A stretch of 64,000 nt of DNA from Paenibacillus sp. (GTDB lineage: Bacteria > Bacillota > Bacilli > Paenibacillales > YIM-B00363), in contig NZ_DASQNA010000014.1 of assembly GCF_035645195.1 (NCBI RefSeq), positions 1 through 64,000 of the forward strand, read 5' to 3'. Shown here piece after piece: positions 16,295 through 24,204 of this stretch. Position numbers and translations under genes: made by a program. The notes beneath the pieces were generated by a model. The model ran no database searches. It worked only from the letters and a program-made list of their open reading frames with translations, and was not told where the DNA came from. Each line of letters starts with the position of its first letter. The stretch's first letter is position 1.

Positions 16295-17122
16295 ATGCAG
16301 TCGTCGGAACCGATTCGGTCGTTACAAAATCCGCAGGTGAAGGAATGGGCGTCATTAGCGACGAAAAAAGGGCGCGAACGCGCCGGCGCTTATTTGGTGG
16401 AAGGAGCGCATTTGGTCGGCGAAGCGCTGCGCAGCGGCGCGGACATCGACGCGGTCGTCTTCGTGCCTGGCTCGCCGGCCGCGGAGGAGGCGCGTGCGGC
16501 GGCGCCCGCGGCTACGGATCGCCGGTGGGTGGCTGTTTCCGAGCAGGTGATGGCTAAAATCGCGGATACGGAGACGCCGCAAGGCGTCGCTGCTGTCGTG
16601 CGGAAGCGGGAGCTGCGGGCGGACGAGCTGTTCCGCGGCGAGGGAGACGCGGCTGCAGGCGTTTACGTCGCCGTCGACGCGATCCAGGATCCCGGCAACC
16701 TCGGGACCGTCATCCGCAGCGCGGACGCGGCGGGCGCCGCCGCCGTGCTGCTCGGAGCCGGCACCGTCGACGTCTACAATCCGAAGACGATCCGCGCCAC
16801 GATGGGCTCCTTGTTCCATGTGCCGGTCGTGGCTTGCGACCTAGAGACGGTACTGCCGCTCGCGAAATCGCGCGGCGTCCGCGTCGTCGGCACGTCGCTC
16901 GCGGCGACGGACACGTGCTACGACGCGCCCCTCGGCGGCGCGGTCTGCTTCCTGCTCGGCAACGAAGGAGCGGGCGTCTCCCCGAGGCTCGCGGCGCTCG
17001 CCGACGACAACGTCATCATCCCGATGCGGGGCGGGGCGGAGTCGCTCAACGTGGCGATGGCCGCCACGGTGCTGCTGTTCGAGGCGCTGCGGCAGCGGGA
17101 GTTTTCGGAGTCGCTAAAATGA
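16295..17122 (+). CDS. SpoU/TrmH-family RNA 2'-O-methyltransferase (YsgA-like)
   Basis: The 275-residue SPOUT enzyme transfers a methyl group from SAM to a ribose in rRNA or tRNA. The N-terminal substrate-binding domain (about 5-100) reads SLQNPQVKEWASL and GAYLVEGAHLVGEAL. The knotted catalytic domain carries IQDPGNLGTVIRSADAAG (about 129-146), FLLGNEGAGVSP (about 222) and PMRGGAESLNVAMAATVLLFE (motif 3, about 244-264). The start has AAAGGAG upstream. The exact RNA target cannot be told. Divergent from sspI. Confidence 0.9.
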   Translation: MQSSEPIRSLQNPQVKEWASLATKKGRERAGAYLVEGAHLVGEALRSGADIDAVVFVPGSPAAEEARAAAPAATDRRWVAVSEQVMAKIADTETPQGVAAVVRKRELRADELFRGEGDAAAGVYVAVDAIQDPGNLGTVIRSADAAGAAAVLLGAGTVDVYNPKTIRATMGSLFHVPVVACDLETVLPLAKSRGVRVVGTSLAATDTCYDAPLGGAVCFLLGNEGAGVSPRLAALADDNVIIPMRGGAESLNVAMAATVLLFEALRQREFSESLK

Positions 17123-17280
17123 ATTCGGTTGGCCGAACGTTTAAGTGTATATGCTTTAATATTTATCCCAATAGGTACAATTACAATGGCTGTGTATCCG
17201 AATGTTCCCTAGATGGATAACGGTCCCCGGCAGGTCCGCTTGCTTTAGCGGAAGAAGTCTGAACGAAATTGTGAAAAAGA

Positions 17281-17310
17281 GGCGAGTTCCTGAGCGGAAC
17301 TCGCCTTTTT
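17281..17310 (+). terminator. Strong intrinsic terminator
   Basis: Perfect 10-bp stem GGCGAGTTCC / GGAACTCGCC with a TGAGC loop and five T. It lies 158 bases behind the methylase gene. Confidence 0.92.
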
Positions 17311-17569
17311 GTTGCGCGGACATGGGGAATCAATCGAACCGGCTTTTCGGCAGAGTGTCACACTCAATAATATTTAAAGAAGATACTGGAATTTGTTGGG
17401 TGCCCCAATCCGGTAGGAATAATTATACTGAAGGGGCAGTGAACCGGAACAATGCGAGGGGCTATAAGGTAGTAGCCTTGGGCAGTGAATGGGGTTGGTC
17501 AAATTGGTTGGCAGCTAATAGTTAACCGTCTTTAGCCAAAACGTTAAATTAGAGAAGGGAGTTGTATGT
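17311..17569 (+). other. Lower-GC region with an orphan ORF remnant
   Basis: This stretch is richer in A and T than its surroundings. An open frame from 17322 to 17525 would encode 67 residues (MGNQSNRLFGRVSHS at the start, EWGWSNWLAANS at the end). There is no convincing ribosome site and I recognise no family. It reads like the 3' remnant of a lost gene or an import boundary of the esterase gene that follows, rather than a functional gene. Confidence 0.35.
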
Positions 17570-19270
17570 ATGATGTTTAAGAAAAGGTTAGTAACGATTT
17601 TATTGGTTTGCCTAAGCCTGTTATTCAACTTATCTACTGTCTTCGCGGCAGATGAAACGACGAGTACAACGTTACCGTTTATTCTTAAAAATGAAAACTT
17701 TGCGTTTCACGAGCGTACGGATGCCGTCATTATCGACGCGGGCAAAGAGGTTGTTGCCTCCTCGCTTTCTGTTTCCGATTTCGAAGTGCACGTGGTCGCT
17801 ACAAGAAAAGTCGATCCGAATTTTGTAGCGTATGACGGTCCGCGCGAAGTCATTGATGTTTATACAAGCAACGTGAACGATTCGGGTTCTCCTTCCGATA
17901 CCGGCCGCTATATCATTATTGATTTTCCCGATGTCGGATGGGGGGATGGCGGTTCGACGAGCGATGGCGGATATACATTTGATTCGAAGTACACGATTAC
18001 TTATAAGGGTGCCCAAATTAATTTTGCGGACGGATCTTCCATCGTGCCCGAGGCATTCGTCCAGACCGGCGTCGTCAGTCCCGTCCTTGACCAATTTAAA
18101 TATGCAAACTATAACGGGCTGGACTACAGTTACTTCTATAACGAAGATGTCGATAAGCCGCTGCCTCTAGTCGTGTTCTTCCACGGGGGCGGACAGGGCA
18201 ACGATATCTATACTCCTATCAGATTTAGTAATGGCGGCACCGTATGGGCCAACCCCGAGAATCAGGCCAAGTATCCAAGCCATGTTCTGGCTCCTCGGAA
18301 TGCGACTACTCCCGAGCACATGCATAAGGTCAAGGCAGTCATCGACGAGATGATAGCTGCCGGCAAAGTCGATCCGAACCGCGTCTATATTACCGGGTTC
18401 TCCATGGGAGGAGGCTCCACCTGGACCTTCCTTCGGACCTACCCTGACTTCGCCGCAGCGGCTGCACCATTATGTCCCGCAGGTGGACCTGGAAGCGTGG
18501 CGAACGCGCAAGCGGTAGCCTATTTGCCTCTTTGGACCTTCGTAGATGTTAAAGATTTCTTATATGATTCCGTTGTTAATACTGACAGAATTTACGGACC
18601 CTATTGGAACGACTCCTTGTTAACCATCCTGCAGGAAAACAGGCTGAATAATCCTCCTTATAATGGTCATGTATTCGATGGGCATGCCGTATGGCTTCCG
18701 GTCTATAACGAATACGTTCACCCAGAGCGGGGGATGCTCATAGACTGGTTATTCTCGAAGAGTAAAATTAGAGGCATTTCGGAAGTAGAGGTAAATACCG
18801 TGTCCGGGGTTGCTCCCATTCTACCTGCAACAGTGGCTGTTGAAGTCAATCAAAACTCGACGGGGGTTGTTTCGGAAGAACGGCCGGTTGTATGGGATGC
18901 CATTGATCCGCAAAGCTATGGTAACGACGGGCCAGGAGTCTTCAAGGTAGAGGGTACGATCGAGGGTACCGTTGAGAAGGCAGTAGCTACGGTGACTGTT
19001 GAGTACAGAAATCGGATTGCCGACCTTAAAGAAATCGTTGCTGGCCTGGATATTGTACATGGCAATAAGAATGCCCTGACGGTAAAGCTGGATCAGGCGG
19101 AAAAACTGCTGTCCGACACGAAACATGACAAATCTGCAGAAGCGGTCGAAATATTGAACGCTTTTATCGACCAAGTCAATAACTTTGCGAGTTCTGGAAA
19201 ACTGTCTGAAGAACAGGCGATCGAGATGGTTGAAGCAGCGGAAGAGACCATCAGGAATATTACGAACTAA
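17570..19270 (+). CDS. Secreted esterase, EstA-like, with bacterial Ig domain
   Basis: The 566-residue protein has a signal peptide (KKRLVTILLVCLSLLFNLST, cleavage near VFA-ADE at 27), an N-terminal beta domain resembling the Ig-like domain of EstA esterases (about 30-165), and an alpha/beta hydrolase (about 175-400) with oxyanion HGGG at 205-208 and nucleophile Ser278 in ITGFSMGGGS. A Big_4-type Ig domain follows (ATVAVEVNQ ... PVVWDAIDPQSYG) and then a helical repeat. It probably removes acyl or feruloyl groups from plant polysaccharide outside the cell; the substrate is inference. AAGGGAG precedes ATG 17570. Base composition is lower in GC than the flanking housekeeping genes, suggesting acquisition. 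Confidence 0.8.
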   Translation: MMFKKRLVTILLVCLSLLFNLSTVFAADETTSTTLPFILKNENFAFHERTDAVIIDAGKEVVASSLSVSDFEVHVVATRKVDPNFVAYDGPREVIDVYTSNVNDSGSPSDTGRYIIIDFPDVGWGDGGSTSDGGYTFDSKYTITYKGAQINFADGSSIVPEAFVQTGVVSPVLDQFKYANYNGLDYSYFYNEDVDKPLPLVVFFHGGGQGNDIYTPIRFSNGGTVWANPENQAKYPSHVLAPRNATTPEHMHKVKAVIDEMIAAGKVDPNRVYITGFSMGGGSTWTFLRTYPDFAAAAAPLCPAGGPGSVANAQAVAYLPLWTFVDVKDFLYDSVVNTDRIYGPYWNDSLLTILQENRLNNPPYNGHVFDGHAVWLPVYNEYVHPERGMLIDWLFSKSKIRGISEVEVNTVSGVAPILPATVAVEVNQNSTGVVSEERPVVWDAIDPQSYGNDGPGVFKVEGTIEGTVEKAVATVTVEYRNRIADLKEIVAGLDIVHGNKNALTVKLDQAEKLLSDTKHDKSAEAVEILNAFIDQVNNFASSGKLSEEQAIEMVEAAEETIRNITN

Positions 19271-19285
19271 ATAAACGACTAAATA

Positions 19286-19326
19286 GGCCGCATAAAATCT
19301 TAGGATTTTTGCGGTCTTTTCTTTTG
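19286..19326 (+). terminator. Terminator behind the secreted esterase
   Basis: GGCCGCA...AAAAT / ATTTT...TGCGGTC stem with a short loop followed by CTTTTCTTTT, 16 bases after the stop codon. Confidence 0.85.
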
Positions 19327-19372
19327 CCTCCTCATAGATGCTTAAATACGCTGAACAAGCGACTCAGGAAAG

Positions 19373-19403
19373 GCGGGCCCTGCTATACGGGCTCGCTTTT
19401 TTT
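19373..19403 (+). terminator. Second tandem terminator
   Basis: GCGGGCCC / GGGCTCGC stem (one G-T pair) with an eight-base loop and seven T. With the previous one it isolates the esterase gene from the regulator downstream. Confidence 0.85.
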
Positions 19404-19555
19404 ACATAAAAACCAATAATTTGTAATGTATTGAACCGAAATCAGACATGTTGTTAGCTCCTCATGCAGCCCGTAAAGTTCATTTATAAGGCGACTGCCC
19501 AAATTGTCGCTGGCTTTTCGGGTTTCCCGCTATACCTTCCAGAAAGGGTGGATCT

Positions 19556-21142
19556 ATGTTTTCCGTTATCATTGTTGACGACGAATGGTTTGTCCGCAAA
19601 GGCCTGATGGGAATGGTGGATTGGGAAAGCGTCGGATCTCAAGTCATAGCCGAGAGGGAACATGGGGGGGATGCACAGAACATGATCCGGGCGAGGAAGC
19701 CGGATCAACTGATAACCGACATCCTAATGCCCGACGTGGACGGAATTCGGCTTATTCAGGTGTCAGCAGATGAAAAACAGGAAACGGATTTCATTTTCAT
19801 TAGCGGCCATACCGACTTCGCCTGTGCCCAGCAGGCGAGGGGATGCGGCGTGAATGACTATGTATTGAAACCGATCGGCGAGGATCAAATGGTGCAAGCG
19901 CTAGAGGGGATCCGCGACAAACTTGCGGCCAAAAAGCAGTTGGAGGCGAGACGTAGCGCATTGGAGGGCGAAAAGTTGGTCGAGGATTTGATCCGGGGCG
20001 GCATGACCGAAACGGATCTTCTTTCGTGGAGGCTGCCATGGGCGGACGCTGGTGCGGCGGAGTTCACTTACATGCTGCTCGAATGGAATAACGTTCTTCC
20101 GTGGAACAGCAACGAGCTGCCTGCGAAGGACGATATGGAGCAAGGCATCCGCGAAGCGGTCCGCATAGCTGCTTCCTCGCATAGAGACCCGCTGATTTAT
20201 GGACACCGGAGGGCGTATGGCGTTGTTGTTCCCGATGTGTATCTGGCTCCCTTTCAGGGAGATATAAGGGCATTTATGGATTCGGTGTTGGCAATGCTTC
20301 AAGAGCGGTTCTCGATTGAATTTCAGGCCTATGCCGGAATTTCCGTGCAGTCTCTTACGAAACTGCAGGCCTCTTACGTCACCGCCGTGGAAGCGATGCA
20401 GCACAAATTCCTGATGTACTCGAATCGAGTGATTTTATACTCGGACATCACCGGTCAGTTAGTTTATACCCTGCTTGATGACGCGGTGTTCTGCACGTTG
20501 GTTGAAGCGATTGAAGAGAACGACAGCGGGAAAATTGTACGGACTCAAGACCAAATGTTCGAGGAATTTCTGGAAAAACGTTTCTCTCCGGAGGCGATGA
20601 AGTCGGCCATCATTCAATTCGTGCATCACGTTGTGAGAACGATTCGAGGGATGGGAGGCGACGAGAAGGATCTCGCAAGCATCGCACCCGTCACAGGATG
20701 GCTGGACCATAATATTACGATCCGCGAGTTGAGGCGGATTGTTGAAGACTTTGCCTTTGAAGCGGCGGAAACAGTAAGCCGTTTGAATCAGGCAGGCAAA
20801 GGCGGAATGCTGAAAATCAAAAACTATATCGATCAAAACTTCCGCAGAAATATCAACCTAAAGGAGATCGCCAATCATTTCTATATGAATCCTGCCTACC
20901 TCGGACAATTGTTCAAAAAGAGCTTTGGAATCTATTTCAATGATTATGTCCTGCAGCTGCGCATCGCGGAGGCCAAGAAGCTGCTGAGACGGACGGACAT
21001 GCGCGTCTATGATATCGCCGAGCGGATTGGATTCAATAACGCCGACTATTTCGTGAGCCAATTCGTGAAGCTGGAACGTATGACCCCGACAGAATACCGC
21101 AACCACACCCGGCAACCGGCGGGAAAGAAGAGACTGCCATGA
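19556..21142 (+). CDS. YesN-type response regulator (receiver + AraC HTH), orphan
   Basis: The 528-residue regulator has a receiver (1-120) with VDDEWFVRKGL, acceptor Asp54 in ITDILMPDVDG and the conserved Lys in DYVLKP, a long central region (about 140-400), and a C-terminal AraC/XylS HTH pair (about 420-520: INLKEIANHFYMNPAYLGQL, then VYDIAERIGFNNADYFVSQF). Such proteins pair with YesM-type kinases and control sugar-utilisation genes. No kinase gene is adjacent, so it may be served by the kinase at 26118 or by one elsewhere. It lies between the secreted esterase and a truncated regulator. The start ATG has AAAGGGTGG upstream. Confidence 0.88.
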   Translation: MFSVIIVDDEWFVRKGLMGMVDWESVGSQVIAEREHGGDAQNMIRARKPDQLITDILMPDVDGIRLIQVSADEKQETDFIFISGHTDFACAQQARGCGVNDYVLKPIGEDQMVQALEGIRDKLAAKKQLEARRSALEGEKLVEDLIRGGMTETDLLSWRLPWADAGAAEFTYMLLEWNNVLPWNSNELPAKDDMEQGIREAVRIAASSHRDPLIYGHRRAYGVVVPDVYLAPFQGDIRAFMDSVLAMLQERFSIEFQAYAGISVQSLTKLQASYVTAVEAMQHKFLMYSNRVILYSDITGQLVYTLLDDAVFCTLVEAIEENDSGKIVRTQDQMFEEFLEKRFSPEAMKSAIIQFVHHVVRTIRGMGGDEKDLASIAPVTGWLDHNITIRELRRIVEDFAFEAAETVSRLNQAGKGGMLKIKNYIDQNFRRNINLKEIANHFYMNPAYLGQLFKKSFGIYFNDYVLQLRIAEAKKLLRRTDMRVYDIAERIGFNNADYFVSQFVKLERMTPTEYRNHTRQPAGKKRLP

Positions 21143-21252
21143 ACCTTACCATCTATGCTGACCATCCAACGAAGTCGGCAGCGCCAGCACTGCCGTTGAC
21201 GCCGGCGCCGCCGACGAGTCGCCGCTCGGGCGGAGCGTGCGACTGGCATTAA
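21139..21252 (+). pseudogene. Possible truncated gene start (37 codons)
   Basis: An ATG overlaps the regulator's stop (ATGA) and reads MNLTIYADHP before drifting into a proline/alanine-rich end. The opening looks like the first residues of a glycosidase, such as the GH51 gene at 31804 (ITVHAD near its start), and the overlap would suit coupling. It may be the stub of a deleted gene. The evidence is slight. Confidence 0.25.
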
Positions 21253-21271
21253 AGGAACCGTTGCGATTCAT

Positions 21272-21320
21272 AAAGGAACATACCCTCGCCTTTTGCACAG
21301 GCAGGTCTGTTCCTTTTTGA
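21272..21320 (+). terminator. Terminator behind the orphan regulator
   Basis: AAAGGAACA / TGTTCCTTT stem (9 bp) enclosing 27 bases, ending in a T run. Confidence 0.6.
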
Positions 21321-21351
21321 TTTTATTAAGCGGTTTCAAAAAGTAAAGAAA

Positions 21352-21406
21352 GGGTAACGAAATCAAAATATGCGGATTGAAAACGCCCATTTTCAATGAG
21401 GATAAT
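21352..21406 (+). promoter_or_regulatory. Shared promoter element, copy A
   Basis: GGGTAACGAA (21352-21361) is followed by an A-rich ATCAAAATATGC and, 43 bases after the CGAA, by GATAAT (21401-21406). The same arrangement recurs at 22266-22320. It could drive the degenerate response-regulator gene. Confidence 0.4.
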
Positions 21407-21503
21407 GAAAATGATCCGTTGATCGACCATAGCGGAATCATCGTGCACGAAAAATTGCAGTTATCGATTGCGGGCGATTTGTCTGAAAGCGAGGTACACG
21501 AAG

Positions 21504-22271
21504 GTGCATAAGGCATTGCTTATTGATCCCAACGTGCAATCGAGAAAAAAGACGGAGCACATGCTCAACTGGAGACAGTTGGGTTTTGTCCTAGAAGTCT
21601 ATGCTGGCCATTTCGCCGGCATCATGAAGCTTCTTGAGCGGGAACACTTTTCACTATTGCTGCTGGATATGAAGCATTCTCCTTATCAGAGTTTGCAAAT
21701 ATGCCGCCAGATCCGTGGGAAAAGCCAGGTTTCTATTATCCTCGTCGGCGGCGACCGCGATTTCGAGCTTGCGAAGCAGGCGATGAGCTATCAAGTCAAC
21801 GACTATCTTCCTGATCCGGTTCAGGCTTCCGAACTGACCGCTAGCTTGAAAGCGGTTAAACGGCAGCTCGATGTGCAGTCCGGTAAGGAACCCGTTACCG
21901 CCGTCGACGGCGGCCGCCGGCCCCGTCCGAAGGAGCCGATTATCGATGCAGTCAAAAAATATGTGGATAGGGAGCTGCACCGCAATATAACGTTGAAGAA
22001 AATATCGGAGGATTTACACTTTAATTGTGCCTATTTGGGGCAGAAGTTCAAACATCATGAAAATATGTCCTACAATGAATATGTATTGAAACAACGGATG
22101 GAAAAGGCGAAGCGGCTTCTGGAACAAACGGATCTGCTCATTTACGAGGTCGCAAACATGGTCGGGTATACGGATATCGACTGGTTCTATAAGAAGTTCA
22201 AAGCGTACACGGGAACGAGCGCTAAAGCGTACAGGGAAATAAAGCGCTTGCATGTAGTAAAGAGCGGGTAA
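21504..22271 (+). CDS. AraC-type regulator with degenerate receiver domain
   Basis: This 255-residue protein is about half the length of YesN proteins: a receiver-like domain (1-115) fused almost directly to an AraC HTH (about 150-250: ITLKKISEDLHFNCAYLGQK, then IYEVANMVGYTDIDWFYKKF). The receiver keeps an Asp (LLLLDMKHS) but has LIDPN where active receivers have DD, and LPDP where they have the conserved LKP Lys. Phosphorylation control is therefore doubtful. GTG 21504 was chosen (GAGG about 10 bases upstream); an in-frame ATG at 21468 lacks a ribosome site. It directly precedes the importer genes and is the likely local activator (inference). Confidence 0.8.
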   Translation: MHKALLIDPNVQSRKKTEHMLNWRQLGFVLEVYAGHFAGIMKLLEREHFSLLLLDMKHSPYQSLQICRQIRGKSQVSIILVGGDRDFELAKQAMSYQVNDYLPDPVQASELTASLKAVKRQLDVQSGKEPVTAVDGGRRPRPKEPIIDAVKKYVDRELHRNITLKKISEDLHFNCAYLGQKFKHHENMSYNEYVLKQRMEKAKRLLEQTDLLIYEVANMVGYTDIDWFYKKFKAYTGTSAKAYREIKRLHVVKSG

Positions 22272-22320
22272 CGAAGTAAAAACTTGCACATTGTGGCTGC
22301 TTGAGCGGGATTACTATAAT
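22266..22320 (+). promoter_or_regulatory. Promoter of the importer operon; shared element copy B
   Basis: TATAAT (22315-22320) has TTGTGG (22291-22296) at 18-base spacing. GGGTAACGAA (22266-22275), spanning the stop codon of the preceding gene, starts the same element as at 21352 with the same 43-base distance from CGAA to the -10 box. Confidence 0.6.
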
Positions 22321-22377
22321 GAAAGCGTAGACATCGCATGCGGCATCGTCTCAAAAAGTTAAGATGGGGGAATGAAA

Positions 22378-24132
22378 ATGGGTGGCAAGGCCGGAAAAAG
22401 ACGCTACGCCAAGTCCATCACGCTGCTCATGGCGGCGATCATGGTACTCTCGGCTTGCAGCGGCAATAACGGGGGCGGCAATGAGAACGCGCCGGCGAAT
22501 CAAGGCGAGACCGCAACGAACGAAGGAACGACGGAAGGAAACGGCGAGGCGTCAGGGAACGACACTTCGGCGGATCCGATGGGCAAATACGATCCTCCGA
22601 TCGAAGTGACGACCATCCGGAATTTGAGCGATGTCGTCGAGAATAACGTGCTAGGCGTCCTCCAAGGCGAAACGCTGGAAGACAACCGATGGTCGCGTCT
22701 GTACGAAGAACAGCTCGGCATTAAAATCAAATATGACTGGGTCGTTAAGGGCAACCCCGATTCGGACCAATATCTGCAGAAGCTGAACGTGACGCTGGCG
22801 TCCGGAGAACTGCCGGACTTCCTTCCGGTAAGCCCCATTCAGTTAAAGCAACTGGCGGAATCCGACCTCATCGAAGATATGACGGAACTGTACGAGAAAT
22901 ACGCGTCCCCGCTGACCAAGGACATCTTGTCTCAGGAAGGCAGCGGCCCGTTCGACGCGGCTACGCTCGACGGCAAGCTGATGGCGATTCCGCAAGTCGA
23001 GCCGTCGATCGAGCGATCCATGTTTATCTGGATTCGTACGGATTGGATGGAAAAGCTCGGCCTTCCGCAGCCGAAGACGATGGCGGACGTGCTTGCGATC
23101 TCGAAGGCATTCGCGGAGAACGATCCGGACGGCAACGGCAAGAAAGATACGTATGGTCTCGGCATGACGAAGGATGTCTGGGGCGGAGCGATGGGGCTGG
23201 AAGGTTTTATGGCCGGCTACAAAGCGTACCCGAACATCTGGGTGGAGGATGCGGAAGGAAAGCTTGTGTTCGGCAGCATCCAGCCTGAAGTGAAGAAAGC
23301 GCTTCAAGAGCTTCAGAACATGATGAAGAACGGCCAACTCGACAAGGAATTCGGCATCAAGGACGGCGGCAAAGTGGCGGAAGACATTACGGCCGGCAAA
23401 ATCGGCATGTTGTACGGCGAACAGTGGAACTCCATCTGGCCGCTGCAGCTCAATAAGAACAACGACCCGGATGCGCAATGGCGTGCATTCCCGATCGTAT
23501 CGGAGAACGGCGAGCTGCCGAAAGTGCCCCAGAAGTTTAGCACGACGAAGTTTTTCGCCGTCCGGAAGGGTGCCGAGCATCCGGAAGCGGTCATCAAGCT
23601 TTTCAATATGCACTTAGAGAAAAACTGGGGCGAAACGGCTGAGTTCGACAAGTATTACGCGCCGAAGGAAGCGGAAAGCGTGTGGCAGCTGTCACCGGTA
23701 CAACCGGCTCCGCCGAAGAAAAACGTTACGGCGTATCGCGAGATCGACGCGGCGCGCAAAGCGGGCGACATGTCGGTGCTGAAGGGCGAAGCCAAGACGA
23801 TTCAGGAGAAGATCGATTTGTTTAACAGCGGCTCCAAGGAAGGGTTCGCGGTATGGGGCTGGGAGCGCATTTACGGTCCGGAGGGCTCGATGGGCATTAC
23901 CGACCAATATGACAAGAACGGTCAATTCCTGATTGACAAGTTTGTTGGGGCGCCTACCCCGACGATGGTCGAGCGGAAGTCCACCCTCGAGAAGCTGCAA
24001 GACGAGACGTTCGTCAAAATCATTCTCGGACAGCCGATCGAAACGTTCGATAAATTCGTCGAAGACTGGAAGAAGCTCGGAGGCGAACAGATTACGCAAG
24101 AAGTCAACGAATGGTACGAAACAACGAAGTAA
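22378..24132 (+). CDS. Extracellular sugar-binding lipoprotein (LplA-like)
   Basis: The 584-residue lipoprotein has a basic N-terminus, hydrophobic stretch and lipobox VLSACSG, then a low-complexity Gly/Asn/Glu linker. The body is a family-1 type solute-binding fold with EDMTELYEKYASPLTKDI, a Ca-site-like DPDGNGKKDTYG and PNIWVEDAEGK segments typical of the long LplA-like proteins. It captures oligosaccharide and delivers it to the permeases encoded next. ATG 22378 is preferred over ATG 22372 because the GGGGG then has a seven-base gap. A hairpin behind the gene may stabilise its mRNA. Confidence 0.9.
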   Translation: MGGKAGKRRYAKSITLLMAAIMVLSACSGNNGGGNENAPANQGETATNEGTTEGNGEASGNDTSADPMGKYDPPIEVTTIRNLSDVVENNVLGVLQGETLEDNRWSRLYEEQLGIKIKYDWVVKGNPDSDQYLQKLNVTLASGELPDFLPVSPIQLKQLAESDLIEDMTELYEKYASPLTKDILSQEGSGPFDAATLDGKLMAIPQVEPSIERSMFIWIRTDWMEKLGLPQPKTMADVLAISKAFAENDPDGNGKKDTYGLGMTKDVWGGAMGLEGFMAGYKAYPNIWVEDAEGKLVFGSIQPEVKKALQELQNMMKNGQLDKEFGIKDGGKVAEDITAGKIGMLYGEQWNSIWPLQLNKNNDPDAQWRAFPIVSENGELPKVPQKFSTTKFFAVRKGAEHPEAVIKLFNMHLEKNWGETAEFDKYYAPKEAESVWQLSPVQPAPPKKNVTAYREIDAARKAGDMSVLKGEAKTIQEKIDLFNSGSKEGFAVWGWERIYGPEGSMGITDQYDKNGQFLIDKFVGAPTPTMVERKSTLEKLQDETFVKIILGQPIETFDKFVEDWKKLGGEQITQEVNEWYETTK

Positions 24133-24142
24133 TGGATCAGCA

Positions 24143-24169
24143 GAGGCAGGCGCCTACGGCCCCTGCCTC
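24143..24169 (+). other. Intra-operon hairpin behind the binding-protein gene
   Basis: An eight-base-pair GAGGCAGG / CCTGCCTC stem follows the lipoprotein stop codon by ten bases and has no T tract. It is more likely an mRNA stabiliser than a terminator; it would raise the amount of binding protein over the permeases. Confidence 0.5.
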
Positions 24170-24204
24170 CTTGCTTCTCTGCACTCGAGACGGAGGGGAT
24201 AGGT

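Noticed and set aside
17202-17321. Coding use of the frame through the terminator at 17281
   Set aside because: The first part covers a perfect intrinsic terminator; only the part after 17322 could be a remnant.
22297-22314. TTGAGC at 22301 as a -35 box for the importer operon
   Set aside because: Only eight bases from TATAAT; the TTGTGG at 22291 has proper spacing.
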